The notes below the pieces were generated by a model. The model was not told the DNA's origin. It saw only the letters and a program-made list of their open reading frames with translations, and ran no database searches. From NCBI GenBank assembly GCA_947503775.1, contig CANNFE010000005.1, forward strand, positions 1 through 64,000: a stretch of 64,000 bases of DNA, in the 5' to 3' direction. Shown one piece after another: positions 1-8,756 of this stretch. Source of the stretch: an uncultured Paracoccaceae bacterium. GTDB lineage: Bacteria; Pseudomonadota; Alphaproteobacteria; Rhodobacterales; Rhodobacteraceae. The translations under genes and the position numbers were made by a program. Position 1 is the stretch's first letter; the number at the start of each line of letters is the position of its first letter.

Positions 1-52
1 GATTCCTTGTTCTCGGCATGAAAAACACTCTCCTTCATCAAGTGATAAGTGT

Positions 53-214
53 CTACCAAACCGGGGGAACTCCAATCATGGCGGTGTTAACTCGACCAAT
101 AAGCTGATCCTGCGCTTGTTCCTTCAATTCTGGTGCTAGGTTTTGCGCCGTTGCTGAGAGAGTGAGCGCCATCAAATAGCTACAGACAGCCAATACTCGT
201 TTCGTGTTTTTCAT
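53..214 (-). CDS. Small putative secreted peptide (53 aa), hypothetical
   Basis: A 53-residue frame opens with an ATG at 214 and closes with TAG at 53. Its first 24 residues look like a signal peptide: KNTKR, then a hydrophobic stretch, then an A-T-A-Q cleavage-like site. A purine-rich GATGGGG lies just upstream of the ATG and could serve as ribosome binding site. I recognise no family. It might be the stump of a longer gene, because the mature part is only about 30 residues (LAPELKEQAQ onward). Low confidence, based only on the signal-like N-terminus and start context. Confidence 0.3.
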   Translation of the reverse strand: MKNTKRVLAVCSYLMALTLSATAQNLAPELKEQAQDQLIGRVNTAMIGVPPVW

Positions 215-590
215 TGGCCCCATCTACTGTTCGAAGACAACCAGGCACTGACCAGATATCCACCATGGCTCAGGTCCGACCGGGTCATTGCGTCGCCATT
301 GCTCTTCCTCGCCGCAAGCATAGTTAAATTGTGAACTTGGCAGTGGTGCTATCACGTAAAGTGTGGAGCACACGCAGGATCCCAAGAATATGATCATTTT
401 CCTGGAGAAGGAGAGCCCATTGCGGACCTTCGTCGGCTCGTTGGTATGCTGCGATGAAGCACGTCGAAGTTGCCGTTATTTGTAACGGCGTAATGCGGAT
501 GGCTGACAAGATCAGCTGAGCGAACTGAAGCAGGCGATCGTTAGAGCATGCCTAACGGCCGCTTTTGTTTCCACACGGCTCTGTCGCTCC
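215..590. other. Intergenic stretch, no convincing gene
   Basis: Between the small secreted peptide and the antiporter gene I see no gene that I can support. A 61-codon frame on the minus strand (324-509) starts only at TTG and has no family resemblance. The stretch lies downstream of the antiporter. Confidence 0.4.
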
Positions 591-1544
591 TCAGGTCAAA
601 AGCACAGCGAGGTATACGGCATATACTAGAACAAACATACCGCCTTCACGTCGCGAGATCGTCCAGCCACTGCGTGCGCATGCAACTAGTAAAATTGTGG
701 TTGCGCACAGTACCCAGATATCAAGGTGTGCAATTTCGCTCGGGATTTGCATGGGTTGGACCAGGACGGTGATGCCAAAGATACCCAAGATATTAAAGAT
801 ATTGCTGCCTAAAACGTTGCCGAGCGCGACAGAGCCTTCGCCCTTTCGAACCGCAATGATCGAGGTTACAAGTTCAGGCATCGATGTTCCGATCGCTACG
901 ATTGTTAGACCAATCACAGCTTCCGAAACTCCTGCAGCCTGAGCAATTGAAACTGCGCCTAAGACCAAAAAGCGCGCCCCGAGAACGGTGATCACCAGAC
1001 CTCCAAGCGCGAGTAGTAAGGACATGGCCAGAGGTATCTCCGGACCGGGTATGGCATCTGCTTCAGCCGCGTAAACAGCCGCCGCAGGTGTCCTAACGGT
1101 CTGTTTCTCAGTCCAAAGCGTGAACCACAGATATGCCGCCAAGGCGATCACCAGTCCCGCACCGATCAGTCGGCCGCCCTCGCCGAAAAGAACAGTGCCC
1201 AGGCAAAAGAGGGTTGCTAGAACAACGACCGTTCCGTCCCGTCGAAAGGCTTTTGAGTCAACTGCTATGGGTGCGATCAAGGCGGCAGTACCGAGAATTA
1301 AAAGCACATTTCCGATGTTACTGCCGACGACGTTTCCAATTGCAATTCCTGAGGAGCCCGAGAGCGCAGCTTGTAAGCTCGTAACCAACTCCGGAGAAGA
1401 GGTACCGAATCCCACCAGTGTGAGGCCAATGACCATCGGCGAGATTCTGAACGACTTAGCCGCAGAAACCGCCCCACGCACCAAAAACTCGCCACCAATG
1501 ACCAGGCCGACAAGGCCCAAAACGACGAGAAGTGTCGCATTCAT
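591..1544 (-). CDS. Calcium/sodium antiporter, CaCA family (YrbG-like)
   Basis: About 317 residues, a hydrophobic inner-membrane protein with the two inverted halves of the CaCA superfamily. The first alpha repeat shows GFGTSSPELVTS followed by GNVVGSNIGN. The second shows AIGTSMPELVTS followed by GNVLGSNIFN. These acidic, small-residue motifs form the cation site in the family. It probably exchanges Na+ or H+ for Ca2+. The open frame extends to a TTG at 1565, but the ATG at 1544 (MNATLLVV) fits the family N-terminus better. It stands alone beside degraded transposase sequence. The family call is firm; the exact ion is inferred. Confidence 0.88.
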   Translation of the reverse strand: MNATLLVVLGLVGLVIGGEFLVRGAVSAAKSFRISPMVIGLTLVGFGTSSPELVTSLQAALSGSSGIAIGNVVGSNIGNVLLILGTAALIAPIAVDSKAFRRDGTVVVLATLFCLGTVLFGEGGRLIGAGLVIALAAYLWFTLWTEKQTVRTPAAAVYAAEADAIPGPEIPLAMSLLLALGGLVITVLGARFLVLGAVSIAQAAGVSEAVIGLTIVAIGTSMPELVTSIIAVRKGEGSVALGNVLGSNIFNILGIFGITVLVQPMQIPSEIAHLDIWVLCATTILLVACARSGWTISRREGGMFVLVYAVYLAVLLT

Positions 1545-1981
1545 TTTTTGGGGTCTCTCTGCCAAACTACAGCGTTCAAGTGGGCATCAGATTTCATGCT
1601 GCAAGAGTCTGTCCGGACGTTCGTGCGCTGCGCAGCATCCGTCCCTTTGGGCTTGAGCGAACATACCGCCGCACAGCAAGGCCGATCTGTTGGCTAAGGA
1701 CAAACCAACACCTTTCGGCTCGGTCCAGACGTCGCCAAGGCAAACCTGAAGACGCATGTCGTGCATCGTCTGAATGAGAGCGTGCCGGACGCAGTGTTGG
1801 GGCTTCCTCGGGCGATTGGGTCTTTGACTGGTTGATTGAGAGATACTGATCTGAAACCTTGGACCAGAGCTGCATCAGCGAGCCTCATTCCGGCAGAGCG
1901 GTGTGCTAACACGCCGATCACCAAGACCAACTGTGCTGGCGGCCCGCCCATGGCACCGCCGGCCCTTCTGCGAAAAGGACG
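1545..1981. other. Gene-poor junk between antiporter and IS remnant
   Basis: Several overlapping short frames occur on both strands, and none has a recognisable domain. The minus-strand frames may be further decayed transposase C-terminus, continuing the IS5-type remnant to the right, but I cannot align them with confidence. Confidence 0.35.
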
Positions 1982-2354
1982 TCACTGACGGTATAGCCGT
2001 TGGCCAGGCGCAGCGAGACAAGCGGGCGGGCCATAGCCGCCGGTTCGTCCGCTGTCTTCCACAGCAACGACATGAGGCAACAGCTGCTTCACTCTCTCAG
2101 TAGCGCGCTCTGCCAAGGCCCGCTCAGAGTGGCAATCGGCTCTGTGGCCGCGTTCGGACGCATCGATCATCTCCAGGCGGAGATTTGAGCTGGACAGCAA
2201 GCATTCGACTATGTCGCAGTCGACGGTCGCGAAACTGATGCCTCGTCAGACGGGCTTTGAGATAGGTTATGCCACTCGTCAACATTTGGCTTGCCGGGGG
2301 CCTGGGAAAGAAGGACTCAAGATGCGTCACTTGCGCATCCGTTAGCCAAAACAA
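1982..2354 (-). pseudogene. Decayed IS5-family transposase remnant
   Basis: A frame starting at 2354 begins MFWLTDAQ and then has L-x-x-FFP, matching the start of IS5-family transposases common in Rhodobacterales (MFWLTDAQ...LEPFFP). After about 25 residues the similarity ends. A second frame near 2200 has MIDASERGHRADCHS, resembling the MIDATxxKAHRTA region just after the first catalytic Asp. The intervening hundred or so residues are missing and the pieces lie in different frames, so this is a deleted, frameshifted relic. Recognition is from memory of the family motif. Confidence 0.5.
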
Positions 2355-2709
2355 GATCAGATATGGTCACCGCTTGTTTTTCAAGCCGTCAGCCAAGCCA
2401 TCTCGCAGAAATCGGCGGGCCTAACCATAGGATGAGATCTCGTTAACCTTGTATTATCGGGAATCAAGCACCTCTTTCGTCAGCCGCAGACAGTCTTGAT
2501 CCCATCGCTGCGGTGCCAGACCAATGAGTATCCCGCTCTTGGTTTGGAAGATTCCCAGGTGAGCCCTTTACCCGAGCGCATCACCTGGGGGTCCCCTTTC
2601 TTACCACCGAAAAGATGAAGCCCCATGGCCGCCATCTCTCCGTCAATATTCTGCTTCACATATCGTTAACCTTGGGTTGCATAGAGTGGCCTTCGACGCT
2701 CCAACTACG
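2355..2709. other. Intergenic stretch with one hairpin
   Basis: No gene is supported here. The only structure I see is the 9-bp stem at 2554-2589, listed separately. The stretch is flanked by transposase debris and probably results from past insertions and deletions. Confidence 0.4.
2554..2589. repeat. Inverted repeat, 9-bp stem
   Basis: CCCAGGTGA (2554-2562) is the exact reverse complement of TCACCTGGG (2581-2589), with an 18-base loop. No T-tract follows on either strand, so a terminator role is doubtful. It may be a leftover transposon end or a protein-binding site. Confidence 0.5.
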
Positions 2710-2949
2710 ATGTATGTTAAAGGGAAATGGGTTATGCAGATCTTCGATGAGGCCAGCATCTACGGGAGCCAAGGAGCTGAAGAGGCACCAGAGAGGGCAT
2801 CCAGGGGTCATGCGCTGAGTTTGGCCAGAATGGTCGCCGAAATAGAGCGGCTATCTTATCAAACAGCGGCCGAGATCCCGACCACAGCGACGACGGAGCT
2901 GTTTCTCATCGCCAATAGTCTCGAAAGGCTCTCGAAGGTCTTTGATTGA
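2710..2949 (+). CDS. Hypothetical 79-aa protein
   Basis: An ATG at 2710 opens a 79-residue frame (MYVKGKWVMQIFDEAS...). The C-terminal half (SLARMVAEIERLSYQT, then ELFLIANSLERLSKVF) has the look of amphipathic helices rather than random translation, which suggests a real small cytoplasmic protein. I recognise no family. The frame could extend upstream to a TTG at 2677. It lies between an IS5 remnant and an IS3 element, so it is accessory DNA. Confidence 0.35.
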   Translation: MYVKGKWVMQIFDEASIYGSQGAEEAPERASRGHALSLARMVAEIERLSYQTAAEIPTTATTELFLIANSLERLSKVFD

Positions 2950-3052
2950 CCTTGCAATCAGATCGCCACGTTTGCTGAGAACAAAATAGAAATGAACTAA
3001 CAACGATCCAGTGCTTACATCTCACCGCAGAGTTCTTTTCCACGTCTGCGGA

Positions 3053-3087
3053 GGCAAACCAGAAGGCATCCCTCTTTCTGGTTTGCC
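3053..3087. terminator. Perfect 12-bp hairpin left of the IS3 element
   Basis: GGCAAACCAGAA (3053-3064) pairs perfectly with TTCTGGTTTGCC (3076-3087) around an 11-base loop. The stem is strong, but no clear T-run follows it on either strand. It lies 12 bases outside the left end of the IS3 element. It could stop read-through or be the trace of another mobile element. Confidence 0.45.
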
Positions 3088-3155
3088 ACCTGCCCAAGTG
3101 ATCCTCCCCCCACTGAAGTGGTCCGCCGTTATAATTAGGAAAACGGAGGATCAGA

Positions 3156-3434
3156 ATGGCTACGAAGCGGCACAAGCCGGAAGAGATTGTCACGAAGCTG
3201 CGGCAGGTTGAGGTGCTTGTCGGCCAGGGAATGGCCCGTGTGGATGCAATCCGCGAGGTGCGCATCACTGAGCAAACCTACTATCGCTGGCGCAAGCAGT
3301 ACGGCGGCATGGGAACCGACCAGCTCAAGGAACTCAAACGCCTTCAGAGGGAGAATGAGCGGCTGAGGAAGGCCGTGTCGGATCTGACGCTGGACAAGCT
3401 GATCCTGACCGAGGCTGCAAAGGGAAACGTCTGA
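3156..3434 (+). CDS. IS3 transposase OrfA (helix-turn-helix subunit)
   Basis: 92 residues starting MATKRHKPEEIVTKLRQVE, the standard opening of IS407-group OrfA. The helix-turn-helix covers roughly residues 10-50 (IREVRITEQTYYRWRKQYGG), and a leucine-zipper-like helix follows (LKELKRLQRENERLRKAVSDL cut short here). It binds the element's terminal repeats. It ends in EAAKGNV at a TGA (3432-3434). The -1 frame is open through the same place and continues as orfB, so OrfAB is expected to be made by -1 slippage near AAAGGGAAAC (3419-3428). Confidence 0.9.
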   Translation: MATKRHKPEEIVTKLRQVEVLVGQGMARVDAIREVRITEQTYYRWRKQYGGMGTDQLKELKRLQRENERLRKAVSDLTLDKLILTEAAKGNV

Positions 3435-4282
3435 GCCCCGCCCGTCGCCGTGCCTGCATCGATCTGGTTCGCGAAGACCTGGGTGTCTCGGAGCGTCGTG
3501 CTTGTCGGGTTCTGCGCCAGCATCGCTCGACGCAGCGCAAGCTCCCGCGGGGCCGATCCGATGAAGACCGGCTTGTCACGGACATGATCGAGCTGGCCCG
3601 CCAGTACGGTCGCTATGGCTACCGCCGGATCGCGGCTCTGCTGCGGGATGCGGGCTGGCAGGTGAACGACAAGCGTGTCGAAAGACTATGGCGGCGGGAG
3701 GGGCTGAAAGTGCCAATGAAACACCCCAAGAAGGGTCGGCTCTGGCTGAATGACGGCTCCTGCGTGCGTTTGCGTCCCAAGCATCGCAACCATGTCTGGA
3801 GCTACGACTTCGTTCATTGCCGCACCGATGAAGGCAAGGCATTCCGGACGCTGAACATCCTCGACGAGTTCAGCCGCAAGTGTCTGGCGATAAAGGTCGA
3901 GCGCAGGCTAAACGCCACCAGCGTGATCGACGCGCTGAGTGACCTGTTCATACTGCGCGGCGTGCCCACCTACATCAGGTCGGATAATGGCCCTGAGTTC
4001 GTTGCGCAGGTGGTGCGCGACTGGATCGCCGCCGTCGGTGCCAAGACGGCCTATATCGAGCCGGGATCGCCGTGGGAGAACGGCTATTGCGAGAGCTTCA
4101 ATGCCAGGTTCCGCGACGAGCTGCTCAACGGCGAAATCTTCTACAGTCTCAGAGAGGCGCAAATCCTGATCGAACAATGGAGGAGACACTATAACACCAA
4201 GCGACCCCACAGTGCTCTGGGCTATCGCCCACCGGCCCACGAAAGCATCGTCACAATGGACCCGAGGCCGGCCATGCACTAA
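3425..4282 (+). CDS. IS3 transposase OrfB (DDE integrase), made by -1 frameshift from orfA
   Basis: This frame is -1 relative to orfA and is open from before the orfA stop, giving KRLSPARRRACIDLV and continuing to the stop at 4282. The retroviral-integrase-type core is complete. Catalytic residues are D in WSYDFVH, D in SDNGPEF, and E in SPWENGYCESFN, ending with the usual HSALGYRPPA. The first ATG in frame is only at 3584, too late for the N-terminal region, which supports synthesis as the OrfAB fusion. The element could therefore still be mobile. Confidence 0.9.
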   Translation, partial: KRLSPARRRACIDLVREDLGVSERRACRVLRQHRSTQRKLPRGRSDEDRLVTDMIELARQYGRYGYRRIAALLRDAGWQVNDKRVERLWRREGLKVPMKHPKKGRLWLNDGSCVRLRPKHRNHVWSYDFVHCRTDEGKAFRTLNILDEFSRKCLAIKVERRLNATSVIDALSDLFILRGVPTYIRSDNGPEFVAQVVRDWIAAVGAKTAYIEPGSPWENGYCESFNARFRDELLNGEIFYSLREAQILIEQWRRHYNTKRPHSALGYRPPAHESIVTMDPRPAMH

Positions 4283-4377
4283 CACTCAAATTGGACCACT
4301 CAGGTGGGGCTAATCAGCCTCGAAGGATCTGTCGAAGGCCGCTGCGATCATCGGTAGGCCGAGAAAACAGTACCTTT

Positions 4378-6390
4378 CTAGACAAAAATCATATCGTCAG
4401 CGAGAACCATATCATTAGATATGACCGTATCCTCGAAGATGACCATATCGTTATGGTCAAGAAGGTCGGCGTTCATACCGCCGACCATGATAACATGATC
4501 TTCAAACGTTACTTTGGCGAAGTTCTTACCATCCTCAACGACCGACTCAACCTTCACATCGAAGTAATCAGTGTCCCATATGTGCATGGAAATATTGTGA
4601 AGCTCCAAAGTGTCGAGTCCATCTTGGAACCCGTATACATAATCCGTCGTGCCGACGTGGTCTGCATTAAATACAAAGGTATCGGCGGCAGCTCCTCCTC
4701 GCATCACGTCCTTTCCAGGGCCTCCGTTGATCCGATCTTCACCACGACCGCCCTCAATGATGTCGTCTCCGTACCCGCCGCTGATGTTATCGTGACCAAA
4801 GCCACCTGACATAATGTCATTTCCGCTACCACCATATAACGTGTCATGACCGTGCCCCGCTCCCCCGTAAACAGTGTCGTCGCCGGATCCTGCTCCGATC
4901 ACATCACTGCCGGTATCGCCGTTGATATAATCATTCCCAGATCCTCCGATAATGTGATCGTCACCAGTGCCACCAAGCAGGACATCATTCTGGTTGCTAC
5001 CTCGAAGGTCATCATTCCCCCCGAAGCCGTCAATGTATAAGTTGTATAGGCCCTGTGAGCCGTCTATCTTATTGGCTCGCTCATCACCAATACCGCCGTA
5101 CAGGCCAATAATACTAATTGTCATGTCGGGTGAGCGATCTGGCAAGATCTTCCAATACTTATGCCGGTCGCCGTCTTCATACTCTAAGACAAAGCGGGTA
5201 GGCTCTTCGATCACACGATATCCGATTGGATCGTAAGCGAACGAAAAATCGCCAACACCCCCTTTGTTGACATTGCCATCCTTAGTGAATGACGCCCTCC
5301 CGTGAACTATGTTGTTCAGAAGTGATATATCATCGCTCGTATCGCCGTAGCCTTTTCCGTTATCATAACGCAAACTAATCTGAGTTATTCCATGATCGTT
5401 TAAAGACTTGAGCTCGTTATCATCAACCTCACCATTAAAATTCTTATCCTGCCAGATCTTGAATTCATTCCATGAGCTATCTGATGAGGTAAGCTTCTTA
5501 TCTCCGTTGGTGTCAAAGATTAGTTGTCCATTTGAGTCTCTAGAAATTGCTAGTGCGTGCAGATCTGTCCGAGCTGCCGGATTCCATTCAGTAAAGATAA
5601 ACTCTTTGGTTTGATCAATCTGTCCGTCTCCGTCTCCCCGGCTACCATCTGCGTTCAGATCAAAAACCAGAAGCCCATCGTCCTGATAAACCCATGCAAC
5701 ATGCTCCTTAAATCCGTCGTTATCTACATCGACCTTGTTTCCGCTACCTGACCAAAATTCAATACCATCTCCGTCTAAGTCCAACACGACTGGCTGCGCT
5801 CTTGTCGACGAGTTCAACGTGTTGTTGATGATATTCTCCATACGATTGTGAACCTCTGTCCCAACCGCATCACCTACAGCTTCAAGTCCATCTGCTGTTT
5901 TGCGACCCACATAGTCGGATCCTGACTCTCCATCACGCTGAATAATATCGGATATTCCGAACGTCCCGAAGCTAATACCTGTTGATACAACTGTCTCGGC
6001 AAAGGCTCTATGATCAACTGTGATTTGTGCTGTCCCCAGCGTTCCATCAAACTCCTCAACGGTTATGACATCTCCAAAGTCTTCTATAATGTCGATAACT
6101 TCTGTCACCTTCGTGGCGCCTTTGAGTGCGGATCCAAGGGCGCGAGCGGCTTCACTACCGCTTGCCTCTAGGAGCTCTCCAAGATTGTCGAGTGCCCCTT
6201 CTCCGAACTCTTCAACAAAAGCATCGTAGTCGATGCCCCATTCCTCAGCTTCTTGTCGAGTGATCGGGCGGTCAAGCTCGTAGGTTTGCTGGTCGTCATC
6301 ATCGGATCCATAATATCCGTTTTCGGGGCCGGGTCCTTCATCACCCCATGGGCGAGGTCGAGGTCTTAGAGAGGTCTCTGGTGCAGTCAT
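4378..6390 (-). CDS. RTX-type calcium-binding repeat protein, probably secreted by type I system
   Basis: 670 residues. The N-terminus (1-40) is acidic, Pro/Gly-rich and lacks a signal peptide. Residues about 200-330 carry Asp-rich EF-hand-like loops (VVLDLDGDGIEFW, FDLNADGS, FDTNGDKKL, KNFNGEVDDNEL). Residues about 455-570 hold some ten RTX nonapeptides of the GGxGxDxhx kind (GGTGDDHIIGGSGNDYING), which bind Ca2+ after export. The last hundred residues are acidic and hydrophobic, as expected for an uncleaved type I secretion signal. No hydrolase or toxin domain is recognised, so the role is open (adhesin, surface layer or toxin). Base composition is clearly more AT-rich than the core genes. 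It follows the DUF2927 gene by 14 bases. Confidence 0.85.
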   Translation of the reverse strand: MTAPETSLRPRPRPWGDEGPGPENGYYGSDDDDQQTYELDRPITRQEAEEWGIDYDAFVEEFGEGALDNLGELLEASGSEAARALGSALKGATKVTEVIDIIEDFGDVITVEEFDGTLGTAQITVDHRAFAETVVSTGISFGTFGISDIIQRDGESGSDYVGRKTADGLEAVGDAVGTEVHNRMENIINNTLNSSTRAQPVVLDLDGDGIEFWSGSGNKVDVDNDGFKEHVAWVYQDDGLLVFDLNADGSRGDGDGQIDQTKEFIFTEWNPAARTDLHALAISRDSNGQLIFDTNGDKKLTSSDSSWNEFKIWQDKNFNGEVDDNELKSLNDHGITQISLRYDNGKGYGDTSDDISLLNNIVHGRASFTKDGNVNKGGVGDFSFAYDPIGYRVIEEPTRFVLEYEDGDRHKYWKILPDRSPDMTISIIGLYGGIGDERANKIDGSQGLYNLYIDGFGGNDDLRGSNQNDVLLGGTGDDHIIGGSGNDYINGDTGSDVIGAGSGDDTVYGGAGHGHDTLYGGSGNDIMSGGFGHDNISGGYGDDIIEGGRGEDRINGGPGKDVMRGGAAADTFVFNADHVGTTDYVYGFQDGLDTLELHNISMHIWDTDYFDVKVESVVEDGKNFAKVTFEDHVIMVGGMNADLLDHNDMVIFEDTVISNDMVLADDMIFV

Positions 6391-6404
6391 ATTTTTTCTC
6401 CGAT

Positions 6405-7145
6405 CTAATTTTCATTTGAACCAATACTAGATATTATACTATTTATATCTGAAACTGTTGGTCTGCGGCCTGCTACTAGGTCTTCGCTTTCTATGATATT
6501 AAGAAGAGCCAAATCTAGCACGCCTATGGAGTTAAATTTGTTGCCGCGGCTTATTGCAGAGGGAAGAGTCCCATCGATATCGCGTATGAGGCCTAGGCTC
6601 TGTAGAAGCATTTCAGGAACGCAATATTTTGAATGCTGGTCTATCTCAATAAGTATTATTGATAAGACTATTGCATACTCCTCATTCCAAAAATTAGATG
6701 ATGCACATACCTTTTCGCCTACCTCTTTTTGAGCGCCAACGATATTAGTTAGGCGCTTACTCTCCGTTGCGTTTTCAGATTCTTTTGCTAGCTGTAATAT
6801 TTCTTCGTAAGTGCCAAATATAATAAGAATATCTGTTTCGCTTTGATCTGCATTACTATCTAGGAAGTTAAACTCAAAATTGGTACCTGCTTCTACTGTT
6901 GCAGTGCTGATGGCCAATGGAGAAGATGCTTGCTTGATTTCATCGTCTAAGTCACCTCCACGATAGATAAGACGTATATTGAGCTGCTTTTTGTTCCACT
7001 TGGATAAAGGGGGCATCTCTTCGGAAATCTGAGCTGTAGCTTCGATAAATATTCGGGGAAGCTGATCGATATCCAAGATATCCGCACTGGAACCTTTTAC
7101 GGAGAGAGACAGAGCAATAAATACCGGTGCAATTCTTGAAAGCAT
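6405..7145 (-). CDS. DUF2927-like exported protein
   Basis: 246 residues starting at an ATG, with a signal-like start (MLSRIAPVFIALSLSVKGSSA). The C-terminal half resembles DUF2927. It has YCVPEMLLQSLGLIRDID, then an F-N-S-I-G-V-L-D-LALLNII stretch and LVAGRRPTVSDINSI, matching the family's E-x-x-QxLGLxxD and 'LYDPRLxxGM' regions. The family's biochemical role is unknown. The gene sits 14 bases upstream of the RTX protein in the same low-GC block, so they are probably co-transcribed and acquired together. It may assist, anchor or process the RTX protein; that is inference. Confidence 0.65.
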   Translation of the reverse strand: MLSRIAPVFIALSLSVKGSSADILDIDQLPRIFIEATAQISEEMPPLSKWNKKQLNIRLIYRGGDLDDEIKQASSPLAISTATVEAGTNFEFNFLDSNADQSETDILIIFGTYEEILQLAKESENATESKRLTNIVGAQKEVGEKVCASSNFWNEEYAIVLSIILIEIDQHSKYCVPEMLLQSLGLIRDIDGTLPSAISRGNKFNSIGVLDLALLNIIESEDLVAGRRPTVSDINSIISSIGSNEN

Positions 7146-7901
7146 GGCTTTGACCCACCCAATCGCAACTGTAAGTTATTTGAGGCAGTCACGCTGTCAA
7201 CTAAAGGTTACATCAACATGGCTGCAAACCAAACTGCTTTAACGTTTGATCACTCGGCATGTCATGCTCATCCAAGATTCTTACTAAGGTCCTAGCCTGC
7301 AAGCCCCGACCGTGATGATCGCAAGGTATCCTCTGCAAAGTCCAGTCTGCTTGCGGACACTTGCGCTGTCGGTGGTTGCCCACAGCTTCATCTGACAAGG
7401 CAGCCTACTATGCTTTCTTACGCTATCGTGGCATCGACTTGATCCGGCCCATAGTTGCCGTCCATGAGCACTGAGATCGATGTCCGCTTTTCGCCCCCAA
7501 ATCCGACGTCCAAGACAGTTTGCCGCGGCCCCTAAGGCGGACACTGCTGATCTGATTTGCCCTGCCATGGGCCGCTTCGCCCCGATGCCTGCGCTTTTGG
7601 CCAGTGCGGAAAGTCGTCTTCGGAAGCCGCCGCGGCGGCGAGCTTGAACGCCTAAAGCCATCCGGTAAGATGCGGTCATGCCGCGTTTTGAGGCCACGAC
7701 ACGGGAGGATGGTAGCATCGCGGAAATCGTTCGCGACGGAGTTCTGCACAATTAATTGGTGACATGGAGCCCGCGGAGCAGATCGTGAGCACCTATCCCA
7801 AGATAGCAGCCGCCGATCTCGCGAGAATGCAGAACGGGGGCGGCCAGCAGTGGCGCCATTAAAGACTTGTCTTAGAGAAAAATGCAGAGAATGGAGAAAG
7901 A
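7146..7901. other. 756-base gap, only degraded frames
   Basis: Frames of 60-168 codons occur on the minus strand, but they overlap each other and none shows a recognisable domain. One short plus-strand frame (7680 onward, MPRFEATTREDG) stops after about 25 codons. The stretch contains the 5' region of the low-GC RTX unit on the left and the promoter region of the glycan cluster on the right. It looks like old recombination debris. Confidence 0.4.
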
Positions 7902-8756
7902 GTGAACGAAGGGGCAGAGATCGATCCACTATCGCCTAAGGAACGCGCACGCTCCAACTTTGTCCGTGATCTTGTGCAGCGGAGCGGAGCTTCCAAATCC
8001 GGTTCGACCGCGTGGCCGGGCCCGACCCCAAGGGGAATAGTGCAGTTCTGGGACGATCTGGAGCAACTGCCCGACGACGTCGAAGCCTGCATGAATTCCT
8101 GGAGAAAGCTGCAACCGGACGGCTTTGAGCTTGAGGTTTTCGACAGGACTTCTGCGAGCAATTTCATCCGCGACCGTTTGGGAAGTCGCCACGAGGAAGC
8201 CTTTGCTCGCTGCTATCATCCTTCCATGATGTCGGACTACTTCCGCTATTCATACATTCTCGTTGAAGGCGGTTTCTATATTGACGCTGACGATGTCTAT
8301 CAAGGCACGCCAATTGACTACCTCTTCGACGACGGGAGGCTGAAGCTTCAACCATTCTGCTACGATCTCGCAACGTCTCAAATGGTGGCGCCATCGATAT
8401 TTACCAAGGCCGGGGCCGATCAACCCGGTTGGATCTTTTACTTCAACACGACTCCAATGATTGCGGCGCGCAATCACCCCATGATCGAGAGAGCTTTGCT
8501 GAACGCCACCTCATCCCTGGAAGCGGACAGCGCGAACGGGTTACCCGAGGTTCAGGCTACAACCGGACCGGGAAATCTTACTCGATCAGTATCTGAAATT
8601 GTTAGTGAGGGATGCTCGCCTGAAGCGCTGCTGGTCGCACATGACTGGGAGCTGACGTCCACCAGCCAGTGGCCGCTCAGCTATCGTAGCGACGCGCGGA
8701 ACTGGAGGCTGTCCAATCAAAAGCGGTACAGCGGGTCGCCATCGGAGGAGCGATGA
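7902..8756 (+). CDS. GT32-like DXD glycosyltransferase
   Basis: 284 residues from a GTG at 7902, preceded by GGAG (7893-7896). The core matches the sugar-binding DXD region of GT32/OCH1-type transferases: RGIVQFWDDLEQLPDDV near residues 44-60, then SDYFRYSYILVEGGFYIDAD at about 111-130, where D128-x-D130 should bind the metal and nucleotide sugar. No signal peptide is seen, so it should act in the cytoplasm on a glycan or lipid-linked acceptor. It overlaps the next gene by 4 bases (ATGA), and all three genes of this cluster are so linked, which suggests translational coupling. Donor and acceptor are unknown. Confidence 0.8.
   Translation: MNEGAEIDPLSPKERARSNFVRDLVQRSGASKSGSTAWPGPTPRGIVQFWDDLEQLPDDVEACMNSWRKLQPDGFELEVFDRTSASNFIRDRLGSRHEEAFARCYHPSMMSDYFRYSYILVEGGFYIDADDVYQGTPIDYLFDDGRLKLQPFCYDLATSQMVAPSIFTKAGADQPGWIFYFNTTPMIAARNHPMIERALLNATSSLEADSANGLPEVQATTGPGNLTRSVSEIVSEGCSPEALLVAHDWELTSTSQWPLSYRSDARNWRLSNQKRYSGSPSEER

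Larger units (their letters stand above)
3099..4316 (+). mobile_element. IS3-family insertion sequence (IS407-like), apparently complete
   Basis: About 1.2 kb bounded by imperfect inverted repeats. The left end starts TGATCCTCCCCCCACTGA and runs to GTGGTCC. The right end, read inwards, starts TGATTAGCCCCACCTGA and runs to GTGGTCC, so the two match with a few substitutions and a small gap. Inside are orfA and orfB in overlapping frames with intact motifs. Bases flanking the two ends (AAG on the left, GCC on the right) do not form an obvious target duplication. That may mean the ends were placed wrongly by a base or two, or that the flanks were rearranged after insertion. Confidence 0.85.

Noticed and set aside
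324-509. 61-codon minus-strand frame
   Set aside because: Starts only at TTG, no ribosome binding site or family resemblance.
7284-7929. Overlapping minus-strand frames before the GT32 gene
   Set aside because: They overlap each other, are Arg/Ser-rich and match no family I know; they may be remnants but cannot be named.
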